NCBI GenBank assembly: GCA_016218975.1
Contig: JACRCO010000097.1
Location: 1 to 64,000 of the forward strand
DNA: 64,000 nt
Origin: Deltaproteobacteria bacterium
Lineage (GTDB): Bacteria > Desulfobacterota > Deferrimicrobia > Deferrimicrobiales > Deferrimicrobiaceae
Direction of reading: 5' to 3'
Under the pieces are notes generated by a model. That model ran no database searches, was not told the DNA's origin, and saw only the letters and a program-made list of their open reading frames with translations. A program made the position numbers and the translations under genes. This document shows, piece after piece, positions 35,628 to 47,418 of the stretch (position 1 is the first letter of the stretch; every line of letters starts with the position of its first letter).

Positions 35628-36542
35628 ATGGACCGCAAGAGCTCGCTGAGATATTCGTTGCGGCGCCTCCTCGCTTTTCCGCTGTTGCGCGCGGATGGAA
35701 AGCGGGAAAGCCCGTCTCCGTCGGAAAGCGAGCTGCTTTTCGAACTTTCGGGGGAAAATCCCGGAAACCTGCTGTTCGGCCGCTACGACGAGGATAGCTT
35801 GCGGAACCGGCTTGCCCGGGCAGGCATTCTCGATGGGCTTGGCCGCCGCGGATATCCGGACCCGCTCATCGTGCTGGAGTGCGAAGAATCCGCAGACCAG
35901 CGTATGTCGATTTTCGCCGGAGAGGCATCCCGGGAGCGCCTCCTCCTCGAGGCGCGATTCGAGCTTTGCCGCTTCCGCCTGCGGAAGGCCGTGGGGCCCT
36001 TCGAGGAAGGAGCGACCTTCCGCATGATGACGATCCACTGGCTCTCCCTTTCCGACCCGGACCGGCCGTTTTCGCCCAATCGCCCGCGGCTTCCGGGGCA
36101 GCAACGTCCGGGACTCGGCCTCATGCCGCAGAGCCTGGCGCTGTTGAAGGTCTTTGCAAGGGAGCTCTCAATCGACGGCGTGCTCGACGTACCCGATCAT
36201 TTTCACACCGCGCTTTTCTATTCCCGCGCATTCCGGTTCCTGGAGCCGGAGCGGGAGGGCCGCTTCCTGGCGATCGCGCGCGACCTGAAAGGGGTCCCGC
36301 TCGCGCTTGCGTCCGAGGCGATCGAGACCGGCTGCATGATCGACGTTCACACCGGGGAACCGCTCCCGTGGGAGCCTGCGGAACAGGTGATGCCTGTGCG
36401 AGGGGGGCTGCGCCGATATCTTCGGTCCGACGACTACCGGAGCCTGCGGGATGAGGCTTTTTCCGCCTCTCGCATCGCGATCGATTGGGACCTTTACCGC
36501 TCCCGTATCGCCGAACGGGGAGCGTCAGGAAATTATCCTTGA
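35628..36542 (+). CDS. Hypothetical protein between rpmH and dnaA
   Basis: 304 residues, soluble, rich in Arg, Leu and Phe. Visible blocks are LRYSLRRLLAFPLLRADGKRESP, RMMTIHWLSLSDPDRPFSPNRPRLPGQQRPGLGLM (an apparently ordered core), VFARELSIDGVLDVPDHFHTALFYSRAFRFL and MPVRGGLRRYLRSDDYRSLRDEAF. The PGQQRPGLG-LM block recalls proteins acting on acylated or sugar-nucleotide substrates, but I cannot name a family. It has no obvious ribosome-binding site, and its predicted promoter leaves a leader of only about 9 nt. It occupies the place between rpmH and dnaA that usually holds only oriC. Confidence 0.75.
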   Translation: MDRKSSLRYSLRRLLAFPLLRADGKRESPSPSESELLFELSGENPGNLLFGRYDEDSLRNRLARAGILDGLGRRGYPDPLIVLECEESADQRMSIFAGEASRERLLLEARFELCRFRLRKAVGPFEEGATFRMMTIHWLSLSDPDRPFSPNRPRLPGQQRPGLGLMPQSLALLKVFARELSIDGVLDVPDHFHTALFYSRAFRFLEPEREGRFLAIARDLKGVPLALASEAIETGCMIDVHTGEPLPWEPAEQVMPVRGGLRRYLRSDDYRSLRDEAFSASRIAIDWDLYRSRIAERGASGNYP

Positions 36543-36652
36543 TTCCGCTTTTCGGCGTGTGGTACCCTTCCTTCGCCCTGCATTCCGGGGGAGGGCCAAA
36601 TGCAGATATGCCGCTTGGATCTTCCGACCGCGCGGATTCCTTGGCGAACCAC

Positions 36653-36716
36653 CGTATTTTATTTGCAAGCCATTGATATTAAACAGAAATAATTTTATCC
36701 ACACCTGTGAATAACC
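36653..36716. other. oriC candidate: AT-rich stretch with two inverted DnaA boxes
   Basis: The 276-nt gap before dnaA holds a markedly AT-rich segment (36653-36700) next to TTATCCACA (36695-36703, consensus DnaA box) and TGTGAATAA (36706-36714, the complement of TTATTCACA). The two boxes face each other two nt apart. Gene orientation switches here and parS sites lie nearby. Only two strong boxes are visible, so the full origin may also use weaker boxes in this gap or in the 184-nt gap after dnaA. Confidence 0.65.
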
Positions 36717-36818
36717 GTGTTAGCAACTTTCGCATCAGAAGGACCTTAAGGCGTTAAGAATGAACGCTTTTCCCGTCGACTTTCCGCGCTCGATCGTCAA
36801 TTTTCCGGACATCCGACC

Positions 36819-38168
36819 ATGAGCGCCAGGGGCTGGGAAAGGATCCTTTTGAGCCTCAAGGAGAGGCTCGGAAACGACCCCGGATACGAGACGTGGATCC
36901 GGCCGCTGCGATACGTCTCCCGGGAAGGCTCCCTGCTTCTTCTTGCGGCGCCGCACCAGTTCTTCAAGCAGTGGGTCGACGAAAATTACTTCCCCCAGAT
37001 CGAAGAGGCCGCACGCAGGGAACTCGGAAACGACACTTCCGTAGAAATCGTCGTGGGAGGGGAGGAGGACATCGATGCGGGCCAGGCGGCGACCGACCCT
37101 TCCTCCGATTTCCCTCACGCGGAGGTTCATACCCGGCAAAAGACACGGAACGGCGCGCTGAACCCGCGTTACAACTTCGAGTTATTCGTCGTAGGCGCGG
37201 GAAACCAGTTCGCACAGGCGGCCGCCTACGCAGTGGCGACCGACCCGGCAAAGAACTACAACCCTCTTTTCCTTTACGGCGGCGTGGGGCTCGGAAAAAC
37301 GCACCTGCTGCACGCGATAGGAAACCTTGTCTTCGAGCGGAACCACCGGCTGAAAGTCTGCTACATCACGGCGGAGAAGTTCACCAACGAGCTGATCTAC
37401 AGCCTCCGCACGAACCAGATGTCGAACTTCAAGGAGAAGTATCGAAACGTCGACATGATTCTCATGGACGACGTCCAGTTCATCGCCGGCAAGCCGCGCA
37501 CGCAGGAGGAGTTCTTCCACACCTTCAACGACCTCTACTCCTCCCGCAAGCAGATCGTGGTGTCCAGCGACAAGTTCCCGAAGGAGATCCCGGATCTCGA
37601 GGAGCGGATACAGTCCCGCTTCGAGTGGGGGCTGGTGGCGGACATCCAGGCGCCCGACATGGAAACCCGCATCGCGATCCTGAACCGGAAGGCCGAGTCG
37701 GAGCAGATCCCGCTGCCGCAGGACGTGTCGCACTTCCTTGCCACGGTGATCAAGACCAATATTCGCGAACTCGAGGGTTCGCTGATAAGGATCGGTGCGC
37801 ACGCCTCCCTTACGAAGCGGGAGATCAACCTTGACCTCGCCCGCGAGGTTCTGGCGCGGCTCATCGAGCCGGCGGAGAAGGTCATCTCTCCGGACACCAT
37901 CCTGAAAGCGGTCGCCGACCACTACAGCATCAAGGTTTCCGATCTTCGTTCGGAGCGGAAGCACAAGGTGGTGGCTCTTCCGAGACAGGTCGCCATGTTT
38001 CTGATGCGCGGGATGACCCGATGCTCGTTTCCGGACATAGGGCTTCGGTTCGGCGGCCGGGACCATACCACGGTCATGTACGCCGTAAAAAAGATAGAAA
38101 ATAGATCCAAGGAAGATGTATCTTTGAGAAACACGATCGAGTCCCTCCGCAAACAACTCGAGGGATAA
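36819..38168 (+). CDS. dnaA: Chromosomal replication initiator protein DnaA
   Basis: 449 residues with all domains: N-terminal DnaB-interaction domain (WERILLSLKERLG-YETWI), linker, AAA+ domain (NPLFLYGGVGLGKTHLLHAIGN, Walker A at about 154-161; MDDVQFIAGK), and the C-terminal DNA-binding domain with the signature GRDHTTVMYAVKKIE. It binds the DnaA boxes immediately upstream and opens the origin. The rightward transcription continues to dnaN, gyrB and gyrA. Confidence 0.98.
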   Translation: MSARGWERILLSLKERLGNDPGYETWIRPLRYVSREGSLLLLAAPHQFFKQWVDENYFPQIEEAARRELGNDTSVEIVVGGEEDIDAGQAATDPSSDFPHAEVHTRQKTRNGALNPRYNFELFVVGAGNQFAQAAAYAVATDPAKNYNPLFLYGGVGLGKTHLLHAIGNLVFERNHRLKVCYITAEKFTNELIYSLRTNQMSNFKEKYRNVDMILMDDVQFIAGKPRTQEEFFHTFNDLYSSRKQIVVSSDKFPKEIPDLEERIQSRFEWGLVADIQAPDMETRIAILNRKAESEQIPLPQDVSHFLATVIKTNIRELEGSLIRIGAHASLTKREINLDLAREVLARLIEPAEKVISPDTILKAVADHYSIKVSDLRSERKHKVVALPRQVAMFLMRGMTRCSFPDIGLRFGGRDHTTVMYAVKKIENRSKEDVSLRNTIESLRKQLEG

Positions 38169-38352
38169 ACCTGTGGACACGAAAGGGGAGAACGGTTTTT
38201 CCGCAAGTCGCTCACAGCGATGCGACAACTTCTCCGCAGGCTCCGGCCGTCGGATCTCCCGGCCGCTCCTTCGTTTCCGAGCTTCTTCCACAATTCCACA
38301 ACGACTATTACGACTACGGTCTTTTTAGATTTTCAGAAAGAAGAGGATAGAC

Positions 38353-39474
38353 ATGAACTTCACTGTGGATCGTGACCAGCTCATCGGCATGCTGACGCGC
38401 GTGCAGGGAGTCGCGGAACGCCGGCACACGATGCCGGTGCTTTCCCACACGTTGCTCGCGGTCGGGAAATCCGAAGCTACGTTCGTGGCGTCGGACCTTG
38501 AGATCGTGGTGCGATGCGTTCAGCCCGTGGAGGCGAAGGATACGGGGTCGGTGGCCGTTCCGGCGAAGAAGTTTTTCGACATCGCCAAGGTGCTGCCGAA
38601 GGGCCAGGTTTCAATCGCCGGCAAGGAAGGTAACTGCATGGATATCTCGGCGGGAAGGGGACATTTCCGTCTTGCGGGGCTGCCCAGCACGGAGTTTCCG
38701 GAGATGCCGGAAAAGCCGAAGGCCGCCGCGGTCCCGGTGGATTCCGAAGTATTCAGAAAATCGGTTGATCGCGTTGCACCGTTCACCTCGATGGACGAGA
38801 CGAGGTATCACATGGCCGGCATCCTGCTGGAGAAACAGGATGCGGAAGAAAAGAAACTCCTTCGGATGGTGGCCACGGACGGTCACAGGCTGGCGCTGGC
38901 GGACGGCGATGTTCCGAACATCGATGCTCTGCTGGGAGAAAGGCAGGCGCTGGTGCCGAAGAAAGGACTGATGGAAATCCGCAAGCTCGCGGAGGGCGGC
39001 CCCGGCTCGATAAGCCTGTCGATGTCCGAGAAGTTTCTTTACGCGGGAAAGGGAGACACGGAGCTTTGGGTGCGGCTGCTGGACGCCGAATTTCCGCCAT
39101 ACCGGCAGGTAATGCCGAAGGACAACCAGATGGTGGCGCGCATTCCCCGCGAGGAATTCACGGAAGCGCTGCGCCGCGTCCTCGTCATGGCGCCGGAAAA
39201 AGTCCACAGCGTCAAGCTGTCGTTCTCGGGAAAGCAGCTGGAGATGTCGACCGCCGGCCCGGAGCACGGCGAGGCAAGCGATCTGCTTGGCGTGGATTAC
39301 AGCGGCCCGCCGCTCAAGATCGGGTTCAACGGAAAGTATCTTCTGGATGCCTTCGCAGGGATTTCCGAACAGACAGCGAAGATGGAAATGAAGGACGAAG
39401 TATCCCAGGTCATCGTGCGCCCGGATGAAGACAAGGGATTTCTGGCTATCATCATGCCTATGAGGATATTTTAA
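38353..39474 (+). CDS. dnaN: DNA polymerase III subunit beta (sliding clamp)
   Basis: 373 residues, the usual length for the three-fold repeated clamp monomer. It starts MNFTVDRDQLIGMLTRVQGVAERR and ends with FLAIIMPMRIF, where M-P-M/L-R marks the partner-binding pocket. AGAAGAGG lies upstream of the ATG. It is 184 nt after dnaA. The next gene is gyrB, not recF. Confidence 0.98.
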   Translation: MNFTVDRDQLIGMLTRVQGVAERRHTMPVLSHTLLAVGKSEATFVASDLEIVVRCVQPVEAKDTGSVAVPAKKFFDIAKVLPKGQVSIAGKEGNCMDISAGRGHFRLAGLPSTEFPEMPEKPKAAAVPVDSEVFRKSVDRVAPFTSMDETRYHMAGILLEKQDAEEKKLLRMVATDGHRLALADGDVPNIDALLGERQALVPKKGLMEIRKLAEGGPGSISLSMSEKFLYAGKGDTELWVRLLDAEFPPYRQVMPKDNQMVARIPREEFTEALRRVLVMAPEKVHSVKLSFSGKQLEMSTAGPEHGEASDLLGVDYSGPPLKIGFNGKYLLDAFAGISEQTAKMEMKDEVSQVIVRPDEDKGFLAIIMPMRIF

Positions 39475-39614
39475 GCGCCGTAAGGTTGGAAGTGTTTTTC
39501 CGGGACAGGCCGGCAGTTGTCGTGAGGGTAGTCGTTGTGCGCGTATTCCACCGGGAAAACGCCCCCGTTTACTGACGAATTAACCCCGCCGCGGCATCAT
39601 CTGTAATATAATAA

Positions 39615-42101
<2,487 letters not shown>

Positions 42102-42125
42102 TCCGGCACAGGAGTGTCATAGCCG

Positions 42126-44558
42126 ATGGATCTGTTTAGCAGACCGGCGCAGCGTCGCACCGTACAGGACGAGATGCAGCAGAGCTACCTCGATTACGCG
42201 ATGAGCGTGATCGTGGGGCGGGCGCTGCCCGACGTGCGCGACGGCCTCAAGCCCGTCCAGCGGCGCATCCTGTACGCGATGTACGAGCTGGGCAACGAGT
42301 ACGGCAAGCCGTACAAGAAGTCCGCGCGCGTCGTCGGAGACGTCATAGGTAAATACCACCCCCACGGCGATACCGCCGTTTACGACGCCCTCGTGCGGAT
42401 GGTGCAGGACTTCTCCCTCCGCTATCCGCTCATCGACGGCCAGGGGAACTTCGGCTCGGTGGACGGGGACTCGGCCGCCGCGATGCGGTACACCGAGGTC
42501 CGGATGGCGAAGATTACCGCCGAGCTCCTCTCCGACCTCGACAAGGAGACGGTCGAGACGGTCCCCAACTACGACGGTTCGCTCTCCGAACCGCGCGTCC
42601 TGCCCGCCCGCATCCCCAACCTGCTCGTGAACGGCTCCGCGGGGATCGCCGTCGGGATGGCCACCTCCATCCCGCCGCACAACCTGGGCGAAGTGCTCGA
42701 CGCGCTCGCTGCCCTCATCGCCAACCCGGAGATCACGGTCGACGAGCTGATGGAATTCGTCCCTGCGCCGGACTTCCCCACGGGCGGCATCCTCTACGGG
42801 CTGGAAGGGGTGCGCGACGCCTACCGGACGGGCCGCGGCAGCGTCCAGATCCGCGCCCGCGCCTTCATCGAGAAGATGAAGAAGGGGGACCGCGAGGCGA
42901 TCGTCATCACCGAGATTCCCTACCAGGTGAACAAGGCGCGGATGATCGAGAAGATCGCCGATCTGGCCCGGGAGAAACAGATCGAGGAGATCTCCGACAT
43001 CCGGGATGAGTCGGACCGCGACGGCATGCGGGTCGTCGTTGAGCTTAAAAAAGACGCAGTCGCCGAAGTGGTCCTCAACAACCTCTACAAGCAGACGCAG
43101 ATGCAGACCTCCTTCGGGGTGCAGTTGCTGGCGATCGTCCAGAACCAGCCGCGCACGCTGAACCTCAAGCAGACGCTCGAGGAGTTCCTGGCGTACCGCA
43201 AGGAAGTCGTGACGAAGCGGACGCTGTTCCTGTTGCGGAAGGCCGAGGCGCGGGCCCACATACTGGAGGGCTACAAGATAGCGCTTGAGAACCTCGATGC
43301 GGTTATCAAGCTCATCCGCGCGTCGAAGGATCCCAGGACGGCCAGGGACGGCCTGATGTCGAAGTTCGGCCTGACGGAGATCCAGGCGCAGGCGATCCTC
43401 GACATGCGGCTGCAGCGGCTGACCGGCCTGGAAAGGGAGAAGATCCTCGAGGAGCTGAAGGACGTAAAGGCGGAGATCACGCGCCTGAAGAAAATCCTCG
43501 CCGAGGAGAAGGAGCTGCTTCGCGTCATCGGGGAGGAGTTCCGGCAGATCCGGGAAGCTTACGCCGACGGGCGGCGCTCGCAGATCGTCCGGGAGACGAA
43601 GGACATACGGCTCGAGGACCTGATCGTCGACGAGGAGATGGTCGTCACCGTTTCGCACACGGGCTACATCAAGAGGAACCCGATCAGCCTCTACCGGACG
43701 CAGCGCCGCGGAGGCCGCGGCAAGGTGGGGATGGGGACCAAGGAAGAGGATTTCGTCGAAAGCGTATTCATCGCCTCCATGCACTCATACATCCTGTTCT
43801 TTTCCAACACGGGGAAGCTGTACTGGCTGAAGGTCCACGAACTGCCGGAGGCCAGCCGCGCCGCCAAGGGGCGCGCCATCGTGAACCTGCTGTCGTTGTC
43901 GCCGGGGGAATCGACCCCGACGGTCCTCCCCGTCAAGGAGTTCGTGGCGGGGAAATACGTGGTGACGGCGACGGCGCAGGGGGTAATCAAGAAGACGGAG
44001 CTCATGGAGTACTCCCGGCCGCGGGCGGGCGGGATCATCGCGATGGGGCTTAACGAGGGGGACCAGCTGATCGCCACTGCGATCACTTCGGGGCAGGACG
44101 AGATCTTTCTTTCCACGCGGCACGGGATGTCGATCCGGTTCCACGAGGGGGACGTCCGCTCCATGGGACGGGCAGCCGTAGGGGTCCGCGGGATCGACCT
44201 GGAAGAAGGCGACGCGGTCGTAGGCATGGAAATCCTGCGTCCCCAGGGGACGCTCCTCACGGCGACGGAGAACGGGTTCGGCAAGCGCACCGCCATAGAG
44301 GAATACCGTGTCCAGTCCCGGGGCGGGAAGGGGCTCATTACCCTCAAGGTCACAGAGAAGACCGGCGCGATCGTCGGAGTGGCACAGGTCTCCGAAGGCG
44401 ACGACGTGATGCTGGTCACCGACTCCGGCAAGATCATCCGGATGGCCGTCGACGAAATCCGCGTCATCGGGCGGAATACCCAGGGGGTGCGCCTGATCGG
44501 ATTGCAGGAGAACGAGCGCGTCGCGTCGCTCGCCCGGCTGGCGGAGAAGGAGGAGTAA
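42126..44558 (+). CDS. gyrA: DNA gyrase subunit A
   Basis: 810 residues. The breakage-rejoining domain has [30 protein letters not shown], the quinolone-region sequence [15 protein letters not shown] and the catalytic Tyr in [10 protein letters not shown]. The C-terminal part is a beta-pinwheel with the GyrA-box [11 protein letters not shown] (gyrase rather than Topo IV). In the drug-contact region the residues read GDTAVYDAL, where E. coli has GDSAVYDTI. It lies 24 nt after gyrB. Confidence 0.97.
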   Translation: MDLFSRPAQRRTVQDEMQQSYLDYAMSVIVGRALPDVRDGLKPVQRRILYAMYELGNEYGKPYKKSARVVGDVIGKYHPHGDTAVYDALVRMVQDFSLRYPLIDGQGNFGSVDGDSAAAMRYTEVRMAKITAELLSDLDKETVETVPNYDGSLSEPRVLPARIPNLLVNGSAGIAVGMATSIPPHNLGEVLDALAALIANPEITVDELMEFVPAPDFPTGGILYGLEGVRDAYRTGRGSVQIRARAFIEKMKKGDREAIVITEIPYQVNKARMIEKIADLAREKQIEEISDIRDESDRDGMRVVVELKKDAVAEVVLNNLYKQTQMQTSFGVQLLAIVQNQPRTLNLKQTLEEFLAYRKEVVTKRTLFLLRKAEARAHILEGYKIALENLDAVIKLIRASKDPRTARDGLMSKFGLTEIQAQAILDMRLQRLTGLEREKILEELKDVKAEITRLKKILAEEKELLRVIGEEFRQIREAYADGRRSQIVRETKDIRLEDLIVDEEMVVTVSHTGYIKRNPISLYRTQRRGGRGKVGMGTKEEDFVESVFIASMHSYILFFSNTGKLYWLKVHELPEASRAAKGRAIVNLLSLSPGESTPTVLPVKEFVAGKYVVTATAQGVIKKTELMEYSRPRAGGIIAMGLNEGDQLIATAITSGQDEIFLSTRHGMSIRFHEGDVRSMGRAAVGVRGIDLEEGDAVVGMEILRPQGTLLTATENGFGKRTAIEEYRVQSRGGKGLITLKVTEKTGAIVGVAQVSEGDDVMLVTDSGKIIRMAVDEIRVIGRNTQGVRLIGLQENERVASLARLAEKEE

Positions 44559-44650
44559 GGCCGCGGCGTGCCTCCTATCCAAAATATGGCTGCATTCGGC
44601 CCTCGATGCCACGCCCTATTTTTGACAGGAGACACGCCGCGGCCCGCGCG

Positions 44651-45436
44651 GTGAAAAGACTGTGCGCCGTTATCCTGCTCTGCCTCGGGCTTCTGGCCCT
44701 TGCCGGGTGCACGGATCCGGCGAGGGAGCGGTTCGAAGCGGCGGAGAAGGCGCTGCTGGAGCAGAAGATGGAGACCGCGCTTTCGGGCTACCGGTCGATC
44801 CCGAAGGAATACCCCCAGTCCCGGCATGCACCCACCGCGCTGTTGCGGCAGGGGGAGCTGTTCGGGACCTACTACCGGAACTATCCGGCTGCGCTCGAAG
44901 CCTACGAGTCTCTCGTCTTCAATTACCCGCGGGCGTCCGAGGCGCCGCAGGCGCTGCTCCGGCGGGGCGAGATCCACCTCCTTCATTTCCTCGACCACGC
45001 CGCGGCGGCGGAAGAGCTGGAGATGATCCGGAAGCTGCACCCGCGGTTCGGACGGATGGACGAGGTTCTGCTCCTCCTGGCGAAAGCGTACGAAGGCGCT
45101 TCCGACCGGCCGCGGGAGTTCGCGGCGCTTTCCGAGCTGGTCGAGAAATTCCCCGAGTCCTCGCGGGCGGCGGAGGGCCGATGGATGCTGGCGTTCGCGC
45201 TGCTGGCCGAAGGGAAGTTCCTGGAGGCCGACCGGGAGTTCCGGAAGCTGTCCTACCTTGCGACTGACCGTAGAGGCATCGCGCGGGCGCGCTGGGGGAT
45301 GGCGCAATCGCTCGAAGGGCTGGGCCGTCTGTCGGAGGCGGTGGAGCAGTACGAGGCGATCCGGAACGACTGGGAAGACCCCTCGTACGTTGCCGAGAAG
45401 ATCGACCGCCTGAAACGCCGCATGAAGGTGCGTTAG
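44651..45436 (+). CDS. Outer-membrane-type lipoprotein with TPR repeats (BamD/YbgF-like)
   Basis: About 261 residues from the GTG at 44651. The signal VKRLCAVILLCLGLLALAGC ends in a clear LAGC lipobox. The mature region is all-helical with successive TPR-like pairs: RFEAAEKALLEQKMETALSGYRSIPKEYPQSRHAPTALLRQGEL, YPAALEAYESLVFNYPRASEAPQALLRRGEI, AAEELEMIRKLHPRFG, FAALSELVEKFPESSRAAEGRWMLA and LGRLSEAVEQYEAI. The pattern matches BamD/YbgF-like assembly lipoproteins. An ATG at 44606 would add a charged 15-residue lead and is less fitting. It precedes gpsA by 22 nt. Confidence 0.82.
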   Translation: MKRLCAVILLCLGLLALAGCTDPARERFEAAEKALLEQKMETALSGYRSIPKEYPQSRHAPTALLRQGELFGTYYRNYPAALEAYESLVFNYPRASEAPQALLRRGEIHLLHFLDHAAAAEELEMIRKLHPRFGRMDEVLLLLAKAYEGASDRPREFAALSELVEKFPESSRAAEGRWMLAFALLAEGKFLEADREFRKLSYLATDRRGIARARWGMAQSLEGLGRLSEAVEQYEAIRNDWEDPSYVAEKIDRLKRRMKVR

Positions 45437-45458
45437 CATGACGGGAGGAGGGACCGGC

Positions 45459-46487
45459 ATGATGGAGGTCGGGAAGGCCCGGGTCGCGGTCGTCGGCGGC
45501 GGGTCGTGGGGGACGGCCTTCGCCGCGATGCTTTCGGCGCGAAGCAGGGATGTCTCGCTCTGGGTGCGCGAGAAGGAAGTATGCGACGGAATCAGCGAGT
45601 CGGGGGAGAACCGGACGTTCCTCCCCGGGATAAAACTCCCGCCGTCTCTCCGCCCGACGACGGACCTTCGGGAGGCGGTCTCCGGCAGGGAGATCGTTGC
45701 GATGGCTGTCCCCTCGCAATACCTGCGTGCGGTCGCAAGGGAAATCGCCGGATGCATCGAGCCGGGGGCAACCGTCGTTTCGCTGGCCAAGGGGGTGGAA
45801 AACGGGACGCTTATGAGGATGACGGAGGTCCTTGCGGAGGAACTTCCCGACGCGTCGCCGCGGCTTGCGGTCCTCTCGGGCCCCACCTTCTCGCGCGAAG
45901 TCGCCGAAGGGAAGCCCACCGGCGCCACGGTGGCCTCCCGCGACGCTTCGGTGGCCGCTTTCCTCCAGGCCGTTTTTTCGGGGGGCCGGTTCCGGGTGTA
46001 CGCGGAAACCGACGTGGTGGGGATCGAGATCGGCGGCGCTCTCAAAAACATCATGGCCATCGCCGCCGGGATGTGCGACGGCCTGGGGTTCGGGCATAAC
46101 GCACGCTCCCTTCTCATCTCCCGCGGGCTGGCGGAAATCTCCCGACTGGGCGTCCACCTGGGGGCCGACCCGCAGACGTTCGCGGGGCTTGCCGGGTTGG
46201 GCGACCTTGTGCTGACCTGCACCGGCGACCTATCCCGGAACCGGACCGTGGGCTTGCGCATCGGACGGGGAGAGGGGATCTCCGAAATACTCGCAGGGAT
46301 GAAGATGGTAGCGGAAGGGGTGGAAACCGCCCGGGCCGCCATGGACCTCTCCCGGCGCACGGGAGTGCCGATGCCGATATCCGAGCAGGTTTACCTCATC
46401 CTGCACGAAGGGAAGGACGTCAAATCCGCGGTGGACAGGCTTTTCGCGCGTGCGCTGCGGCAGGAAAGGGACGGGCAAGGGGCATGA
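45459..46487 (+). CDS. gpsA: Glycerol-3-phosphate dehydrogenase [NAD(P)+]
   Basis: 342 residues. The ATG at 45459 follows AGGAGG at a 7-nt spacing; an ATG at 45438 is in frame but lacks this site. The Rossmann motif [12 protein letters not shown], then [23 protein letters not shown] and [29 protein letters not shown] identify the enzyme. It reduces dihydroxyacetone phosphate to sn-glycerol-3-P for phospholipid synthesis. It overlaps nadA by 4 nt. Confidence 0.96.
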   Translation: MMEVGKARVAVVGGGSWGTAFAAMLSARSRDVSLWVREKEVCDGISESGENRTFLPGIKLPPSLRPTTDLREAVSGREIVAMAVPSQYLRAVAREIAGCIEPGATVVSLAKGVENGTLMRMTEVLAEELPDASPRLAVLSGPTFSREVAEGKPTGATVASRDASVAAFLQAVFSGGRFRVYAETDVVGIEIGGALKNIMAIAAGMCDGLGFGHNARSLLISRGLAEISRLGVHLGADPQTFAGLAGLGDLVLTCTGDLSRNRTVGLRIGRGEGISEILAGMKMVAEGVETARAAMDLSRRTGVPMPISEQVYLILHEGKDVKSAVDRLFARALRQERDGQGA

Positions 46488-47407
46488 GGGAACAAGCGGC
46501 GTTGAAGAAGGAGATCCGGGGGCTTCTGGTCCGGCGGAAAGCGGTGCTCCTGGCGCACAACTATCAACGCGACGAGATCCAGGAGATCGCCGACATAACG
46601 GGAGACTCGCTCGGATTGAGCCGGGAGGCGGCGAAGTCCGATGCGGAGGTGATCGTATTCTGCGGCGTCCACTTCATGGCGGAGAGCGCGGCTATCCTTT
46701 CACCGCAAAAGACGGTCCTCCTTCCCCGAATGGAAGCGGGCTGCCCGATGGCCGACATGATCACGGCGGACGACCTGAACGCCTGGCGCGCGCAGCACCC
46801 CGGCGCCGTCGTCGTAACCTACGTGAATTCCTCGGCGGAGGTCAAGGCCGTATCCGACATCTGCTGCACCTCCGGGAACGCCGTCAACGTCGTCCGGTCG
46901 ATCCCGCAGGACAAGGAAGTATTCATGGTGCCCGACCGGAACCTGGCGCAGTACGTGGCGAAGATTTCCGGGCGGCGGATTTCATGGTGGGACGGCTACT
47001 GCCCGACTCATGAGCGGGTAACCGTGGAGGATATCGGGAAGGCCCGCGATGCCCATCCCGGCGCCCTGCTGATCGTCCACCCGGAGTGCCGTCCGGAAGT
47101 CGTGGCGATGGCCGACGCCGTGAAGTCCACCGCAGGAATGTATTCCTTCTGCCGCGGGGACGGGGCGAAGGAGTTCATTGTCGGGACGGAGATGGGGATC
47201 CTGTACCGTCTCCGGAAGGAGAACCCGGAGAAAAAGTTCCACCTGGCCTCGAGGGCGCTCATCTGTCCGAACATGAAACTGACCACGCTGGAGGACGTAA
47301 AGGACGCACTGGAGACGCTTTCCCCCGTGGTGACCGTGCCGGGAGATATCCGGGAGAAGGCACATGCCGCCCTGGAGGCGATGCTGCGCGTTCCGCGCGA
47401 CGCCTGA
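46484..47407 (+). CDS. nadA: Quinolinate synthase A
   Basis: 307 residues. Three duplicated fold domains are typical, and the three [4Fe-4S] cysteine motifs are in AGCPMAD, HPECR and [33 protein letters not shown] opens the catalytic core. It condenses iminoaspartate with dihydroxyacetone phosphate in de novo NAD synthesis. It starts in the overlapping ATGA of gpsA. No nadB or nadC is in the window. Confidence 0.96.
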   Translation: MREQAALKKEIRGLLVRRKAVLLAHNYQRDEIQEIADITGDSLGLSREAAKSDAEVIVFCGVHFMAESAAILSPQKTVLLPRMEAGCPMADMITADDLNAWRAQHPGAVVVTYVNSSAEVKAVSDICCTSGNAVNVVRSIPQDKEVFMVPDRNLAQYVAKISGRRISWWDGYCPTHERVTVEDIGKARDAHPGALLIVHPECRPEVVAMADAVKSTAGMYSFCRGDGAKEFIVGTEMGILYRLRKENPEKKFHLASRALICPNMKLTTLEDVKDALETLSPVVTVPGDIREKAHAALEAMLRVPRDA

Positions 47408-47418
47408 ACCGTATACGG

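Noticed and set aside
43691-46360. An 889-codon frame opposite gyrA, the TPR lipoprotein and gpsA
   Set aside because: Antisense of well-identified genes, low-complexity translation.
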